Source: Colocasia esculenta
Taxonomy: Eukaryota; Streptophyta; Magnoliopsida; Alismatales; Araceae
DNA: 64,000 nt
Assembly: GCA_014218235.1 (NCBI GenBank)
Contig: JACBKR010001164.1
Location: forward strand, 22,500 to 86,499
Reading direction: 5' to 3'
Position 1 is the stretch's first letter. Each line of letters begins with the position of its first letter. Shown here piece after piece: positions 11,701 to 23,399 of this stretch. The notes beneath the pieces were generated by a model. The model did not search any database. It was not told the DNA's origin and saw only the letters and a program-made list of their open reading frames with translations. The translations under genes and the position numbers were made by a program.

Positions 11701-13060
11701 TGAAAATTATTCTAGTAACTTCCATTCGCCCAGCATCATACTAGCTAGCATAGCTCCTGGCTGTCTACTTAGAGCGTCTGCCACTACATTGGCTTTTCCT
11801 AGATGATACTGAATGGAAAGTCAAAGTCTGAGAGGTATTCTCCCACCTTCTTTGTCTCATGTAAGCTCCTTCTGTGAAAATAAGTATTTCAAACTCTTGT
11901 GGTCAGAAAAGACTTTAAATGCTCCCCATAAATGTAGTACACCATATTTTCAAGGTGAACACTACGGCTGCTAATCCAGATCATGTACCTGGTAATTCCC
12001 GCATGGGTCTTCAATTGTCTTAGGCATAAGCTGTTACCTTTCCTTGTTGCATCAGGACACAACCTAGACCTATTCTGGAAGCATCTGAATAGATTTCAAA
12101 TCCTCCTCTTTAGTGGGTAAGGCGAGACAAGGGTAGAGGTCAGACACTTCTTCAAACTATTAAAGCTCTCTTCACATTTATCGGTCCACACAATGGATTT
12201 TCCTTCTGGTTCACTTGGTTAATGGCACTGCGATCTTTGAGAAGTTCTTTATGAATCTTCTATAATCCCCTGCTAATCCCAGAAAGCTTCTGATCTCAGT
12301 GACACTTGTTCGGTGTTCCCAATTTCATATAACGTCTACTTTTGATGGATCTACAGCGATACCATCCCTAGTTACCACATGCCCAAAAAGTATACCTCCT
12401 CCAGCCAGAATTCACATTTACATAGCTTGCTACATTGATCTCTCCTCAAAATTTGCAATGCAATCCTCAAATGTTCCTCATGGTCTTCTTTGTTTTGGAA
12501 TAGATCAGTATATCATCATGAACACTACCATAATTTATCGAGGTAGGGGCGATAAATGCTATTTATTAGTTGCATAAAACTGATGAGCATTTGTTAGTCC
12601 AAAGGCATAACAATGAATTCATAATGCCCATACCTGCTTCGGAAGGCTGTCTTGTGTATATCCTCTCCTTTGATCCTCAATGGTGATAGTCGGATCTGAG
12701 ATCTATCTTAGAGAAATATTTAGCTCCAGACAGTTGATCAAATAACTCATCGATCCTTGGCAAGGGATATTTGTTCTTGATTGTCAATTGGTTCAATTGC
12801 ATGTAGTCTATGCACAACGTCATCGACCCATCCTTCTTCTTGACAAAGAGAACAGGTGCACCCCATGGTGAGTGTGCTTGGTCGGATAATCCTTTCTCCA
12901 GTTATTCCATCAGATGCTTTTTTAGCTCCTTCAATATGCGGGGGACATCTATATGGCGCCCTAGATACTGGTGCTGCCCAGGGATCAATTCAATGGTATA
13001 GTCAACCTCTCGTGTAGGAGGAATTCTGGCAAGTGTTCGGAAACACATCTACGTACTCAC
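11700..13060 (-). pseudogene. Chromovirus A reverse transcriptase and RNase H, broken
   Basis: The RT signature DDILIYSKTK lies near 12480-12520 on the minus strand, preceded by fragments of the fingers domain around 12780-12960 and followed by a REIRSFLGLAGDYRRFIKNF-like region near 12240-12310. RNase H remnants occupy about 11700-12200. The frame changes repeatedly and no long intact segment survives. It would copy element RNA to DNA. Identification rests on the order of motifs between protease and integrase. Confidence 0.8.
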
Positions 13061-13363
13061 TGACAATATGGATGTCCTCGATCTTGACTTCCTTCTTTGT
13101 GCTGATAACAACAGCTAGAAAGGCTATACAACCTTTCCTTATCATCCTCTTGCTGTAGTGCAGAAATGAGGGACAATTTCCTACGATTCCTATCTCCCGA
13201 GAACACTAGCTTTGGGTGTTTGACTAAAAGTTACCCCACTTCTCTTATAATTGACACTAGCCTCATGTTCAGACAGCCAGTCTACACCTAGTATCACATC
13301 ATAACCCTTCATGTCCATGCATATTAAGTTTGCAGGTAGGTTTTGATTTCAATCAACACTTCA

Positions 13364-13560
13364 CTAGATGTAAATGGTTTCTAAGTTTTGTGCCTGGGCC
13401 AATGGGGTTGACATGACGATCCCATATTTCATGGGAATGGGCTTTACAGATAAGGTATCAGCAAAGGTTTGGGATATGAAAGAATGAGTAGCTCCCGTAT
13501 AAATAGAACAAATGCAGAACGAGATAAAAGTAAGTGTAGCTTCAACCACACCACCTTCCT
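13364..13560 (-). pseudogene. Chromovirus A retropepsin-like protease with altered active site
   Basis: The segment contains YTGATHSFIS, where the family has D-T/S-GATHSFIS. The catalytic aspartate is tyrosine here, so this copy would be inactive if the base is correct. Flanking residues (FADTLSVKPIPM) match the usual C-terminal side. It lies between Gag and RT on the minus strand. Confidence 0.82.
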
Positions 13561-13599
13561 CCAACGTAGTTGGTTCTTGTACTGCCTGTAGACTACCTT

Positions 13600-14560
13600 G
13601 GCGCTTCTGGCATCCATGAGCTGCCTGTGTTTGGTTCGTCATGCACAGACAGGCCGAGATCTTGTGATTCTAGCTTCCGCAGTGCGGCACCTCCCCAGTG
13701 CTTTCCACAGTCCTCGACTTGTGACTAGTCTTGTCACAATGCTTGCACGTTTTTTGTTGTGTGGGGGCTTGGTTGATTACCTCCATCCCTGAACTTCTTC
13801 ACCTGCTGGTTTCCAGCTTGGCCCATCGCCTCTTTGTTCCGACCACACAGCTGGTAGCCTCTTTAATCCAGTTCCCTGCTCTCTCTTGATCATGCTGTTC
13901 TTGATGTTCTCCGCTATAGCTAGTGAATCCTCTAGTAACAGTACCTTCCTCACCATCTCCGAGTAAGTCTACAAGTCCATTGGTCCTAGTTGTGTGATGT
14001 ATTGGGGCCTAAGATCGCTCATGAACCTTTGGCCTTCAACCGCTCGGTTTTGGACCAAGTGTTGGGCATACGAGCTAGTTTAGAGAACTGGGCCCCTCGT
14101 ACTCCAGCTACGGACAGACTCTGTTGCTTCAAGTTGGAATTCTGCCACCTTTCCTTTCTTGTACCCTGTCGAAAAAGTACTTTTTGTTAAGTACTCCCTG
14201 AACTGCACACCAGTGTCCTGGGCATCACCTAGTGTACCTCGATCGACTCCCCAAGTGCGTGCTTCCCTCTCTAGCTGATAAGTAGCTAGAGTAACTTGTT
14301 CTCATTAGTTAGTGCATCCCATCACACGGAATGCACCTCAATTTCTTTGAGCCAGTGCTCAGCTTCGTCCGGTCAGTGCACCACCCCCGAACCTAGGTGG
14401 GGTTCATGCTCCTGAATTCCTGTGGAGATCTCCCTGAGCCTCCACTCTACCCTGAATGGCCTGTAGTAGTGCCCCGGTCAGTGTGTTGATTGTCCTTTGC
14501 ATGTCTCTCTCACGTGCAGCGACCATTGCGATCCTTCAAGATAACCACATTACGTTCATT
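13600..14560 (-). pseudogene. Chromovirus A gag, broken
   Basis: Minus-strand translations give fragments of a Ty3 Gag: an N-terminal AREREMQRTINTLTGALLQ helix near 14470-14520, a PPRFGGG segment near 14380-14400, VMGCTN followed by VTLATYQLER near 14265-14330, and zinc-knuckle remnants (CKHCDKTSHKS and a second cysteine cluster) near 13660-13760. The parts are in different frames. The order fits Gag of chromoviruses directly downstream of the 5' LTR. Confidence 0.75.
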
Positions 14561-14712
14561 AGTTTATTAATCCATCACAATTAATCTATCTAAATGACTT
14601 AGCCTGTCTTTCACCCCAATCTCACTGTTGATTTTGTCAGTTGACACTTGGGGTTTAGTTTTGACTAAGCCTAACATTTCCTGTTTGCGTAGAACTTTAA
14701 GGGAAAACCTAG

Positions 14713-14724
14713 GCTCTGATACCA
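14713..14724 (-). other. Primer binding site of chromovirus A
   Basis: Complement of TGGTATCAGAGC two bases inside the LTR edge at 14727. It shows that 14727-17861 is the 5' LTR and that the element is on the minus strand. Confidence 0.92.
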
Positions 14725-14726
14725 AC

Positions 14727-17700
14727 TGTCACGCCCTGACATTTAGCACGGAAAATAAACGTCGAAGCGTGAGCGATACAAGTGGTGTATCATAGTCGAG
14801 TAAATTCAGATTAACAACTAAATTTAACACCAGACTAAAGACAATAATATTGCCAGCCAACATAATCTTTATTTCATTCCATCAATAGTTTAAACACCTT
14901 ACATAATCAGAGCCAATAAACTGGGCCCAATATTGTATCTCAAATACATTTGACTCATTAAAAATACCTACCTATTACAGACTCTATAAACTCTAACTTC
15001 AATGGCTGACGTGCTAAGTAGACTGGTACGCTTGAACAGCTCTCACTCGTCCCCAGTCCCATTTTCTCTAGCTCCTCATATTCATCACCTGAATATATTA
15101 GGAAACAGTGTGAGCACACTAGCGCGCCCAGTAGGATTTATATCTCATGGGGCAGGCATGCTTTACGTAATTACATGTTAACATGGCATACTATCATGCA
15201 TGCTCATGACAATAACGATAGTGACAAATGCAAACTAAAACATGTACAGTTTGACAATTCTCAGTAGGACGGAGCGATTATCAATGAGATACAGAAAGAA
15301 TGATCACTTGACATGTAAGGAAAATCAATAGCATGTAGCATGTACAATAGATTTCGCAAGTTGAATTCCGTAGAATTTCAATGGACAATGACATGTAGGA
15401 TTCAATACGATGAGTGTACATAGAATTGGCCATTTAACTATAACAGTCAATCAATCAATCAATCATTCATTCATCATTCATAACAATGTGAGATTACCCA
15501 GATCAATCTTACATTCAATTAGGTGATTGCTAGACACCTCATTGGGTTATATACTTTCTTGATATAAGTATTTGGGTGCTCCTCCTAGGACCAAACAGGG
15601 CCCTATTTCCACAGCGCATAGTTTGTTACCGAAGTTCCAATAGTTTATGGAATTCCATTCATTCATTTATGGCCACAGGTTTTTCCAAATATGGATAATG
15701 ATGAACTAATGATCATGTCAATGATGATAGAGAACCAATGCAAGGGGATCCTGATTAATTTCAGCAGCAAACGGCTTATTCTCATTAGTTTAGTATTTAC
15801 ATTTATAGCTTGGTTTCAATGTTATCAAATCACTCTCATGAGAAGCAGATAAGAATAGAAGTGCATTCTATCTTCCGGGTACTTCATTGGTACAACCAAC
15901 TCGGTCTTCTTAGGGAATCCATGAAGTATGGAGATTTACAGATGGTCTTAGAGAAAAGGTCACTAGTCTATCGATACGGAATGACCGATAGAGAGCTTCC
16001 AATTCCCCAAGAAGGGGTTGCCTATATGTGGCAAAGTGACATGTAGAGCGTGTCTCAATCCACAATCCATCAGTTAAAACATTTCAGAACGTAATTAACA
16101 AACTGCATGACATGTATGCAATTCAATTCTATCACAAGTTGCAGTACTTTTAGCATACAATCACTTCTCAATGTTTATGGACAAGACAGAATATGATCGC
16201 ATAGATGCATTCAATAAATTGTATAAAATTAGAATAGATGTTCATATTCATAAGATTTTCATGTAGGTTAAACATTTTTAGGCCATTGCATAATACATGA
16301 CATGATGTAACTAAGAACATGCATAAACTAGACGGACAATACATGAAAATAGTCTCGAGTCGGCCCTGAAATCACGTCCTACACAGTAGACGCTTTTCAT
16401 AACACAATGTGGTCAAAACACGACTATACTGTGAAGACTTCAAATCACGGCGGCCTATGTGGTCGCCTTTATGGTTGAATCGTGGTAGGGTTCATGTAAT
16501 TTGTTTAAACAGCAAATATAAAAATGAACGAAAAAGTTGGCCGGGAAACGACCCTGAAACGCAATGACCTTAGCGGTAGCGTTTCAAAGGTCCTCTGACA
16601 TGTCAACGGGCGCACAATTTGAGGACCGAGACACACCAAAATGTGTCGACATCGGCGGACGTGGTTCAGGTAATCACAGCGGCTAAGGTCGACACGACAC
16701 CAGGCGATTGAATCGCGACGTCTATCGCGGTCGCGATTCAAACTGCCGACCGAAACTGCAGAAAACCAGCAACAATCCTCTTGCAATGCTTATATCTCCC
16801 TATCTAGGGCACATGGGCAAAATGGTAAACATGAAACTTGTATAGGACATCAAGTAGAAGAAGATCAATGTTTAGGTTTGTCCTAATTCGGTCTCGATTC
16901 ACATGAAACATAGGAAGAATAGAAAAAGCCCTAACAGTGCGCGACTCTTGGAAAACGCTTACCACGACTCACATGCTCCATGCAAATTGGGGAAATCACT
17001 TGCAAATCAAACTAGACATGATGCTCTATCCATATGTATGTGCAACATAGGATTTCAGCCCGAGATCACCTACCTTTGTGAAGATCTAAGTCTAGTTGAT
17101 GCACAGAATGCAGCAGAGGATGGATTGGGAAGAAGCTCCAATTCTTGGCTGTTCTCCTCCTCCTTTGGTGCCCTAGCTCGCCTCCACACTCCCCAAACAT
17201 GATGGTAAACCTTCCCCAAGAGTCTCTTCATGTTTTTTATACATCTAGGGTTTATTCAAGTCCTAATGGGTGTGGAAAGAGGGGTTGCGGTTTATGCATG
17301 GGTAGTTGCCATATTTTGGAATTCTCCTCCCAATAGAGGTAGGAATACCATTAGGAAGGTTCCTAGCATGGTTATGCACGAATTGGTTGCCATCCATGGC
17401 TAATCCCCATGTTTTAACCTTAATTTGCCCTTCCTATTTCTGCATAATTACAAGTACGAATTTCTGGGTATTTTCTTGCTCCATTTTATTCTTAGGCCAA
17501 AAGTGATACATTGGCCCATTTTGATAATGGGCATCATTACATAATGTTGGTAGTCTATCCAACATGTTTATTTAATCTATGGTCGCGTTATTTTTCTACG
17601 TTAACGGTTTTTCGACTTAGTTTCCTAATTTGGGTAATTAGTCACCTTGTGGCGTACACTTGGCCAATCAGAATTTTTGTTGCATGAGTTTCTTCGTGGA

Positions 17701-17861
17701 ACACTTTGGAATAATGTTTGGGGTTGATTTATAATTTAATTGTGCGATGTATTCTTGCACGTACGATAATGGTACGCATGTTCTTCCATTCCGATAATAC
17801 AGAAATTATTTATTTCCCTTTATTTACAATTTTAAATCACTAAATTTTCTGGGGTGCTACA
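14727..17861 (-). mobile_element. 5' LTR of chromovirus A
   Basis: 3,135 bp copy of the LTR at 7005-10165, with the same TGTCACGCCC and GGGGTGCTACA edges. The five bases outside each end (CCAAC before 7005, CATGC after 17861) do not match, so no simple target duplication remains; both flanks are units of one tandem repeat. The pair differs by both substitutions and many 1-base indels. Confidence 0.92.
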
Positions 17862-18180
17862 CATGCCCAGCTGACTCTCTAGCCATGTTGAAATTGCTTG
17901 TATTATGAACAAAAACTCTATTCTTTTGGACTCGTGTAACCCCCCCAACTGATAGATTAATGAACTATAAATCTAAATGAAACAAACCATCAATTCTAAA
18001 TCGAGAGTCCGATTTGGACTCAATTGAATCCCACATGTTCAATTTGACTCTCTGATTGTGCTGAATCTATTTGCACTATGAACAAATTATTAATTCAATT
18101 TTTGATTGTGAAACCCTCCTAAGCTGATAGATTAATTCAATTTTTAGACTTTGAACATTATGAAATAGAAGTAAAACCTA
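17862..18180. repeat. Tandem-repeat units right of chromovirus A
   Basis: The first unit (17870-18005) matches the sequence left of element A; the second (about 18006-18145) is a more diverged copy with the same GATTTGGACTC and GACTCTCT landmarks. No gene is seen. The repeats adjoin the TNPA-like gene and may belong to the 3' end of the CACTA transposon, whose left terminus was not found. Confidence 0.65.
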
Positions 18181-18239
18181 ATACATTATGTACTCACTAG
18201 CGAAGCCTGCGATAGATGGTGGTGGAGGTGGAGGTGGAT

Positions 18240-19480
18240 GTGGAAATGCCACCCCCATCACATGAAGAGCTGGGACAACTTCTGATCAAACCAACTGTCT
18301 AACTGTTTGATAAGTCCACTACAGTAGTAGTCAGTGAGCTCAGTAGGCTGTTGCGGTGGTGGTGGTGACTGTGATAGCTGTAGGATGCCGCGAGCACCCT
18401 GACCCCATAGTAGAGTTGATGACTCCACCAGCATCCATCCCAGTACCAAATCCAACATCGGCCTTTCTTTGGTGACCAGCTACACCCAACAAGCCGAGGC
18501 ATCGAATTGTGGATGCTTAGAGGAATCATCACCATGCGCCCCCTATCAATTGTGCTCGTATGACTCCTGAGTAAAAAAAAAATTCAAATTGTTAGAATGC
18601 ATAGTTTAAAATGTTACATAGATAAGTACCATAACAAGAAGTACATACCACCACTTCTTTCGCCCTCTCAAAGACAAATTCTCCTAATTCCTTACATTTA
18701 TGTGTACGACGGAATAGCTCTGTGTAGGCCACAGGGCCGCCTGCCTCCTCCTCCTACAATTGCAAATTATGAAAAAAAATTAATGTAATGCATAAATGTT
18801 ATAAAATTTAAATTATAAAATGAATAATTACCATTCTCTTCTTGTGGCGTCCAAAAGTGATGGAGCCACTAGTATGCAAACTAGCCTCGGGCATTTTGGC
18901 CCGATTTTGTGTAGCAATGGCCAACCGTGATTGGTACTCTTGTGTCGCCCACTGGTCGCACATAGCATCCTAGTAGTCTTTCCTTATCGCAGGAGGGTCG
19001 TGGCCCTTCCATTGGAGTGGATCAGCCACCCCACCCACTGCCCTCTTTGCAACTCCTTTCTTGGTAAGGTAGTCAGAAAAACGTCTCCCCGCAATCTTTT
19101 CCAAGCAATCCTCGCATCCTCCACTTGCTTCGCCGTCATGGAGCGATAAGTGCACTGTAGGAATTGATGCTATGTTTAGTAACAAATTACTTTAAATTAA
19201 ATTAAAATAAAAATACCAATAATGATTGGAAGAGGCTGTCGAGGACGATCCTCGGGTAGTCCCTCCACTATGCCACCGGCCCTGGGAGATGGTGGAGCAA
19301 CGATTTTGTGATCCATCGTGTCACTTCTGGTGGCTCAAACTTCATGCTGGACATTATTTATTTAAGTTAGAAAGAAACATTGTGTCACAAACATAAATGT
19401 ATAAAATGAATAATTAAATACTTACGGGTAGCTGTCGGGTACAACAATGTGATCAAGCATCATGTGTTGGGCTCTGACGA
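18240..19480 (-). pseudogene. TNPA-like En/Spm protein (PF03004-type), broken
   Basis: Minus-strand exons encode a Ptta/En/Spm family protein, which in En/Spm binds subterminal repeats and assists TNPD. The 19185-18841 exon holds the diagnostic block: DPLQWKGHDP, a CDQWATQEYQ stretch, NRAKMPEASLHTSGSITFG. In it a TGG appears as TAG at 18970-18972, truncating the frame. An intron (18754-18831, GT...AG) leads to exon 18649-18753, carrying the family's TELFRRTHK motif. A second intron (18567-18648, GTATGT...ACTCAG) leads to a last exon from 18566 with PPPP-rich and Gln-rich tail in mixed frames. Upstream exon parts lie at 19290-19480. Splice sites are read by eye. Confidence 0.78.
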
Positions 19481-19500
19481 TTGCCCAAAACTAGAATGAC

Positions 19501-19742
19501 CTATTGAGCTTGAAGTAAAGGCTGAATGGGGGCCGTAGTAGTAGGAGGAGGGGGTGCTGTAGTAGAAGGCTGAATGGTTGCCGTAGTAGGAGGCAGACTG
19601 AGGTCTGTAATAGGATCCAAAATGCGGGTCGTAGTGGGAGATGGAATGAGGGCTGTAGTAGGCGGCAGAGTGGGGCCTGTAGTAGGAGGCGGAAGGGGGA
19701 CCATAATAGGGGGAGGGTGGTGCCCCTGAGTGGAGTGTGAAC
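19501..19742 (-). CDS. Pro/Thr-rich exon at the 3' end of the mini-exon array
   Basis: An open exon encoding repeats of PPTT-type motifs (for example LPPTTALIPSPTTT), starting at an acceptor TTTTACAG at 19743-19750 and beginning with the same GSHSxxGHHPPP block as each mini-exon upstream. It appears to be the last, internally expanded member of the array and would precede the TNPA-like exons in the transcript. Its role is unknown; low-complexity proline-rich linkers between TNPD and TNPA regions are possible. Confidence 0.5.
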
Positions 19743-22700
19743 CTGTAAAATAAAATGATGAATGATTAGATTTCAATAATTATAAATATAATTAGAAATA
19801 TAATTTATGTAAAATGTAAATCTCTGATTGAAGAAGGCGTGGTAGGAGGGGGAGGGTGGTGCCCTGTAGCTAGTGTGAACCTGTAGAAAAAATGAGGAAT
19901 GATTAGACTTCAATAATTATAAATAGAATTTATGTAAAATGTAAGACATTGGTGAAAGGAGCCATGGTAGAGGGGGAGGGTGGTGCCCTGTAGTAGAGTG
20001 TGAACCTGTAGAAAAAATGAGAATGATTAGACTTCAATAATTATAAATATACTTACAAATAGAATTTATGTAAAATGTAAACCATGGTGTAAGGAGCCGT
20101 AATAGGAGGGGGAGGGTGGTGCCCTGTAGCAGAGTGTGAACTTGTAGAAAAAATGAGGAATGATTAGACTTAATAATTATAATATACTATAAATAGAATT
20201 TATGTAAAATGTAAACCATTGGTGGAAGGAGCCGTAGTAAGAGGGGGAGGGCGATGCCCCTGAGTGGAGTGTGAACCTGTAAAAAAAATAATGAATGATT
20301 GGATTTCAATAATTATAAATATAATTTATGTAAAATGTAAACCTCTGATTGAAGAAGCCATGGTAGGAGATGGAGGGTAGCAGAGGTGAACCTGTAGAAA
20401 AAATGAAATGATTAGACTTCAATAATTAAAAATACTTACAAATATAATTTATGTAAAATGTAAACCATTGGTGGAAGGAGCCGTGGTAGGAGGGGGGGGG
20501 TGCCCCTAAGTGGAGTGTGAACCTATAAAAAAAATGAGGAATGGTATATTAGAAATCGCAGCCAGCATAGAAAAGGAAAAAATGAAAAAGACACCTAATC
20601 ATTAAACACAAAAAAACACATTCTCCTGTATCATGCACCTATAAGCTAGTTCTATTTCTTCATCATCAGAAGCATGGCCTATTCATCATTTTTTGTCAAT
20701 GAATATAACGAAAGATCCAATGTGATCAAAATATCTAACGTATTTTAATTTTAAACCAACTGTTGTTCTCAGAGTTGTCTCCTTTCCCGGTCAGTTTCAG
20801 GCTTCCAGGCAGTCTACAGCTAAGCAGGTTTTTGCAGAGACCATGCAGGAGGGCCACCTTTGCATGGATGATGAGGTTTTGAATAGTATGACCCAGTTCT
20901 AGTAATTGGCAAGGCCTTCCTCATCTGGGTCTTTTATACTTTAGTATGGGGGGTCTCAAAGATGTCATTGATGGGTGTGTGGTCAGCAGTCATGGGTGTG
21001 ATAGCAGCAGATGGCTCGGCAAGAGAGACCAACCATTTCTGTGTTAGAGATCACAGGGGAAGGGGGGGGGGGGGAAGGCAAAAAGAGGCAGCCAATATGG
21101 AGTGGGGATCAGGAAAGGGCATAGGCAGAACAAAGTTTATGAGCATTAAAAAAGGGCAACAGACAAGAAGAAAGGAAAAAAAAACTACTGCAATTAAGTT
21201 TTACAATGCATGTGGTACTCTGAGTCATTCAGTAGTTGAAATCGATAGGTGCCTCCTTTTTTATAACCTTGATTCTGTCCCTACTCATTTGTGTGCTTGA
21301 GAACTTCTTTATTTAGATAACTGTTTGCATGTGTCCATTGAACCTTCATTTTCTTTTTAAGTTTAATGGCTGCTGGAATTTAAGGTATGCAAAAGTTTCC
21401 TGATCTCTAAGGCAGATTATGACTATGGCATCTTAAGTCCAATATATTTGTGAGTTGGCATACAAAGATAGGAAGTGCAAAAAAATTCAATCGATGCCGA
21501 AATATGGAAGTGAAGAAAAATCATATAAAACATAGAGAATGGAGAAGGAAATCAAGCAATAGTAAATTAAGGGGTGTCTGATGAACAATGAAACAGACTT
21601 TGCAATTAATGTGCAAATCTCAAGGTGCACATGGATTAGAAAATGGAGCTGAATTTGGTAGGCAATGAAGGGGTTGAAGAAATATCAGCTTATTTCAATC
21701 TGAAAATTTCTCAATTTGGAAAATCATAGGTCTGGTAGTCCATGTTTATTACTTTAAATAGTTTCTGGAGCAGTCATAAAGTAATCACTGGAGTTGGGAT
21801 GTACTCATAAGTGTATGGAGGCTTCTATAGGTTGAGTGATGGAATGGATTCCATCAAGTAGTTGTCAAAGGAATATATGTTTCTGTGCCTTAATTTGTTC
21901 ATCATGATTAGCATGACTGTGTGATGCGGGATGACAACCAGAGTGTGACCAACTCAACCATCTGTGAGATCAGCAAGGAACACTACTAGCCATTCGCATA
22001 CACATACCACAACACCACAAGTTATCCAGGAAAGTAATAAACATGGACATTATTTAGAATCCTTGCATCTCTACCTATATGTTGGAGCATCATTCTCTGG
22101 TAGATGCTTGTGGTTTTACACATGAGACTTTTTGCATATTCCCAGTTGAGTGGCTTATTTCTCCTATTTTGTTTTGATGATCATATGCCTTTTGCTAATA
22201 CTATGCAATTGCCTTGGCTCATTGGTGGTGACATCAATTGTGTCTCTCAGACTCATGAGAAGATTGGACATCTTCTAATTTTATGCAATCCATGATGGGT
22301 TTTAATAACTTCCAGATTGTAGCCGGGTGTTTGATGCTGGTTAATTACAATGGCACTGCCTACACTTGGTGCAATAACCGTACGGGGACTGTTAATATAC
22401 GTGCTCGTCTGGACCGATTTTTGTTCAACAACAGTTGGTAGTTGGCGGTGTCTAACTCTAAGGTCTTGTTAACTCCATGAAAATTAAGTAATTCTACCCC
22501 AGGTTTAGATGGGTTCTAGGTGTTTTTTCACTAGCTGTTGGGATGTTGTCTGTGTTTTTTCACAATGCCATTCTTAAGATTGACATAGCCAGGGCATATG
22601 ATGACCAATTAATTAGAATGGGATTTTCTCCTAGCAGTCTTACATAAATTTGGTTTCAGCAACAGATTCAATCCCTATATAATTGGTATGCTTAATTATA

Positions 22701-23330
22701 TCCAACTGTTTGTTCTTGGTTTCAGCAACGTGTTACAGTTTCAACTCATACAACAGATAAATGAGACATTCAAAAATAGAAGAGTGTGAGCAAAAAAAAA
22801 GAGAAATGATTAGACTTCATAGATTACAAATGTAATTATGAATAGAATTTATGTAAAATGTAAACCTCTGAGGAAAAAGCCGTAGTAGGAGGGGGAGGGC
22901 GATGTCCCTGAGCAGAGTGTGAACCTGTACAAAAAATGAGGAATGATTAGACTTCAATAATTATAAATATACTTACAAATAAAATTTATGTAAAAGGGTA
23001 AACCACTGGTGGAGGAGCTGTAGTGTACGAGGAAGGCGATGCTGAACAAAGCGTGAACCTGTAGAAAAAAATGAGGAATGATTAGACTTCAATAATTATA
23101 AATATAATTATGAATAGAATTATGTAAAATGTAAACACTGGTGGTAGGAGCCGTAGTAGTAGGAGGAAGGCGATGCCCCTGAACGAAGCATAAACCTATA
23201 TATAGAGGAAAATGAGGAATGATTATACTTTAATAATGACAAATATATTTACGAATAGAATAACTAAATTTCATATATGAAGTAGACCTCTGCATCCTCG
23301 AGCTGGTGGACCTCGGAGGCATGCCTATTG
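19743..23330 (-). repeat. Array of tandemly duplicated mini-exons in the CACTA transposon
   Basis: About ten units near 120-135 bp, split by the LINE. Each reads on the minus strand: an acceptor (T-rich, CTACAG or similar), an exon starting GTTCACACT, and a donor-like G/GTTTAC. Exon right edges (plus strand GTGAAC or GTAAAC) are near 19880, 20005, 20139, 20275, 20390, 20522, 22923, 23058 and 23195. Three exons are exactly 60 nt; most others are 55-59 nt, one is 49. At 60 nt the exon is phase 1-1 and adds 20 residues (GSHSxxGHHPPPPTTAPSTN-like). The downstream-most donor (19821) is ATTTAC, not GTTTAC. One further diverged unit begins near 23287. Confidence 0.75.
20542..22790 (+). mobile_element. 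Degenerate L1-like LINE inserted in the mini-exon array
   Basis: It interrupts one mini-exon intron. The 3' end is an A9 tract at 22787-22795, and GAGGAATG on the left versus GAGAAATG on the right is a plausible 8-12 bp target duplication. An AP endonuclease fragment is at 22190-22440: LPWLIGGDINC, then ARLDRFLFNNSW. An RT fragment (KIDIARAYD, then FLLAVLHKFGFSN) is at 22575-22680, with a large deletion between. The 5' half (20542-22080), including the open frame 20962-21300, shows no secure domain; a Cys/His cluster near 21205-21240 may be an ORF1 zinc-knuckle relic. Confidence 0.72.
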
Positions 23331-23399
23331 GTTATTAAATTAACATAACGCATGAGACCATCAAATGATATATCAATTTCATCACTAGTTTGTATCCAT

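Noticed and set aside
19501..19776. Proline-rich cell-wall protein gene of the host
   Set aside because: The sequence is the last unit of the CACTA mini-exon array and has no signal peptide.
20962..21300. 112-codon open frame as a separate gene
   Set aside because: It lies in the degenerate 5' half of the LINE, with a poly-G run and no recognised domain.
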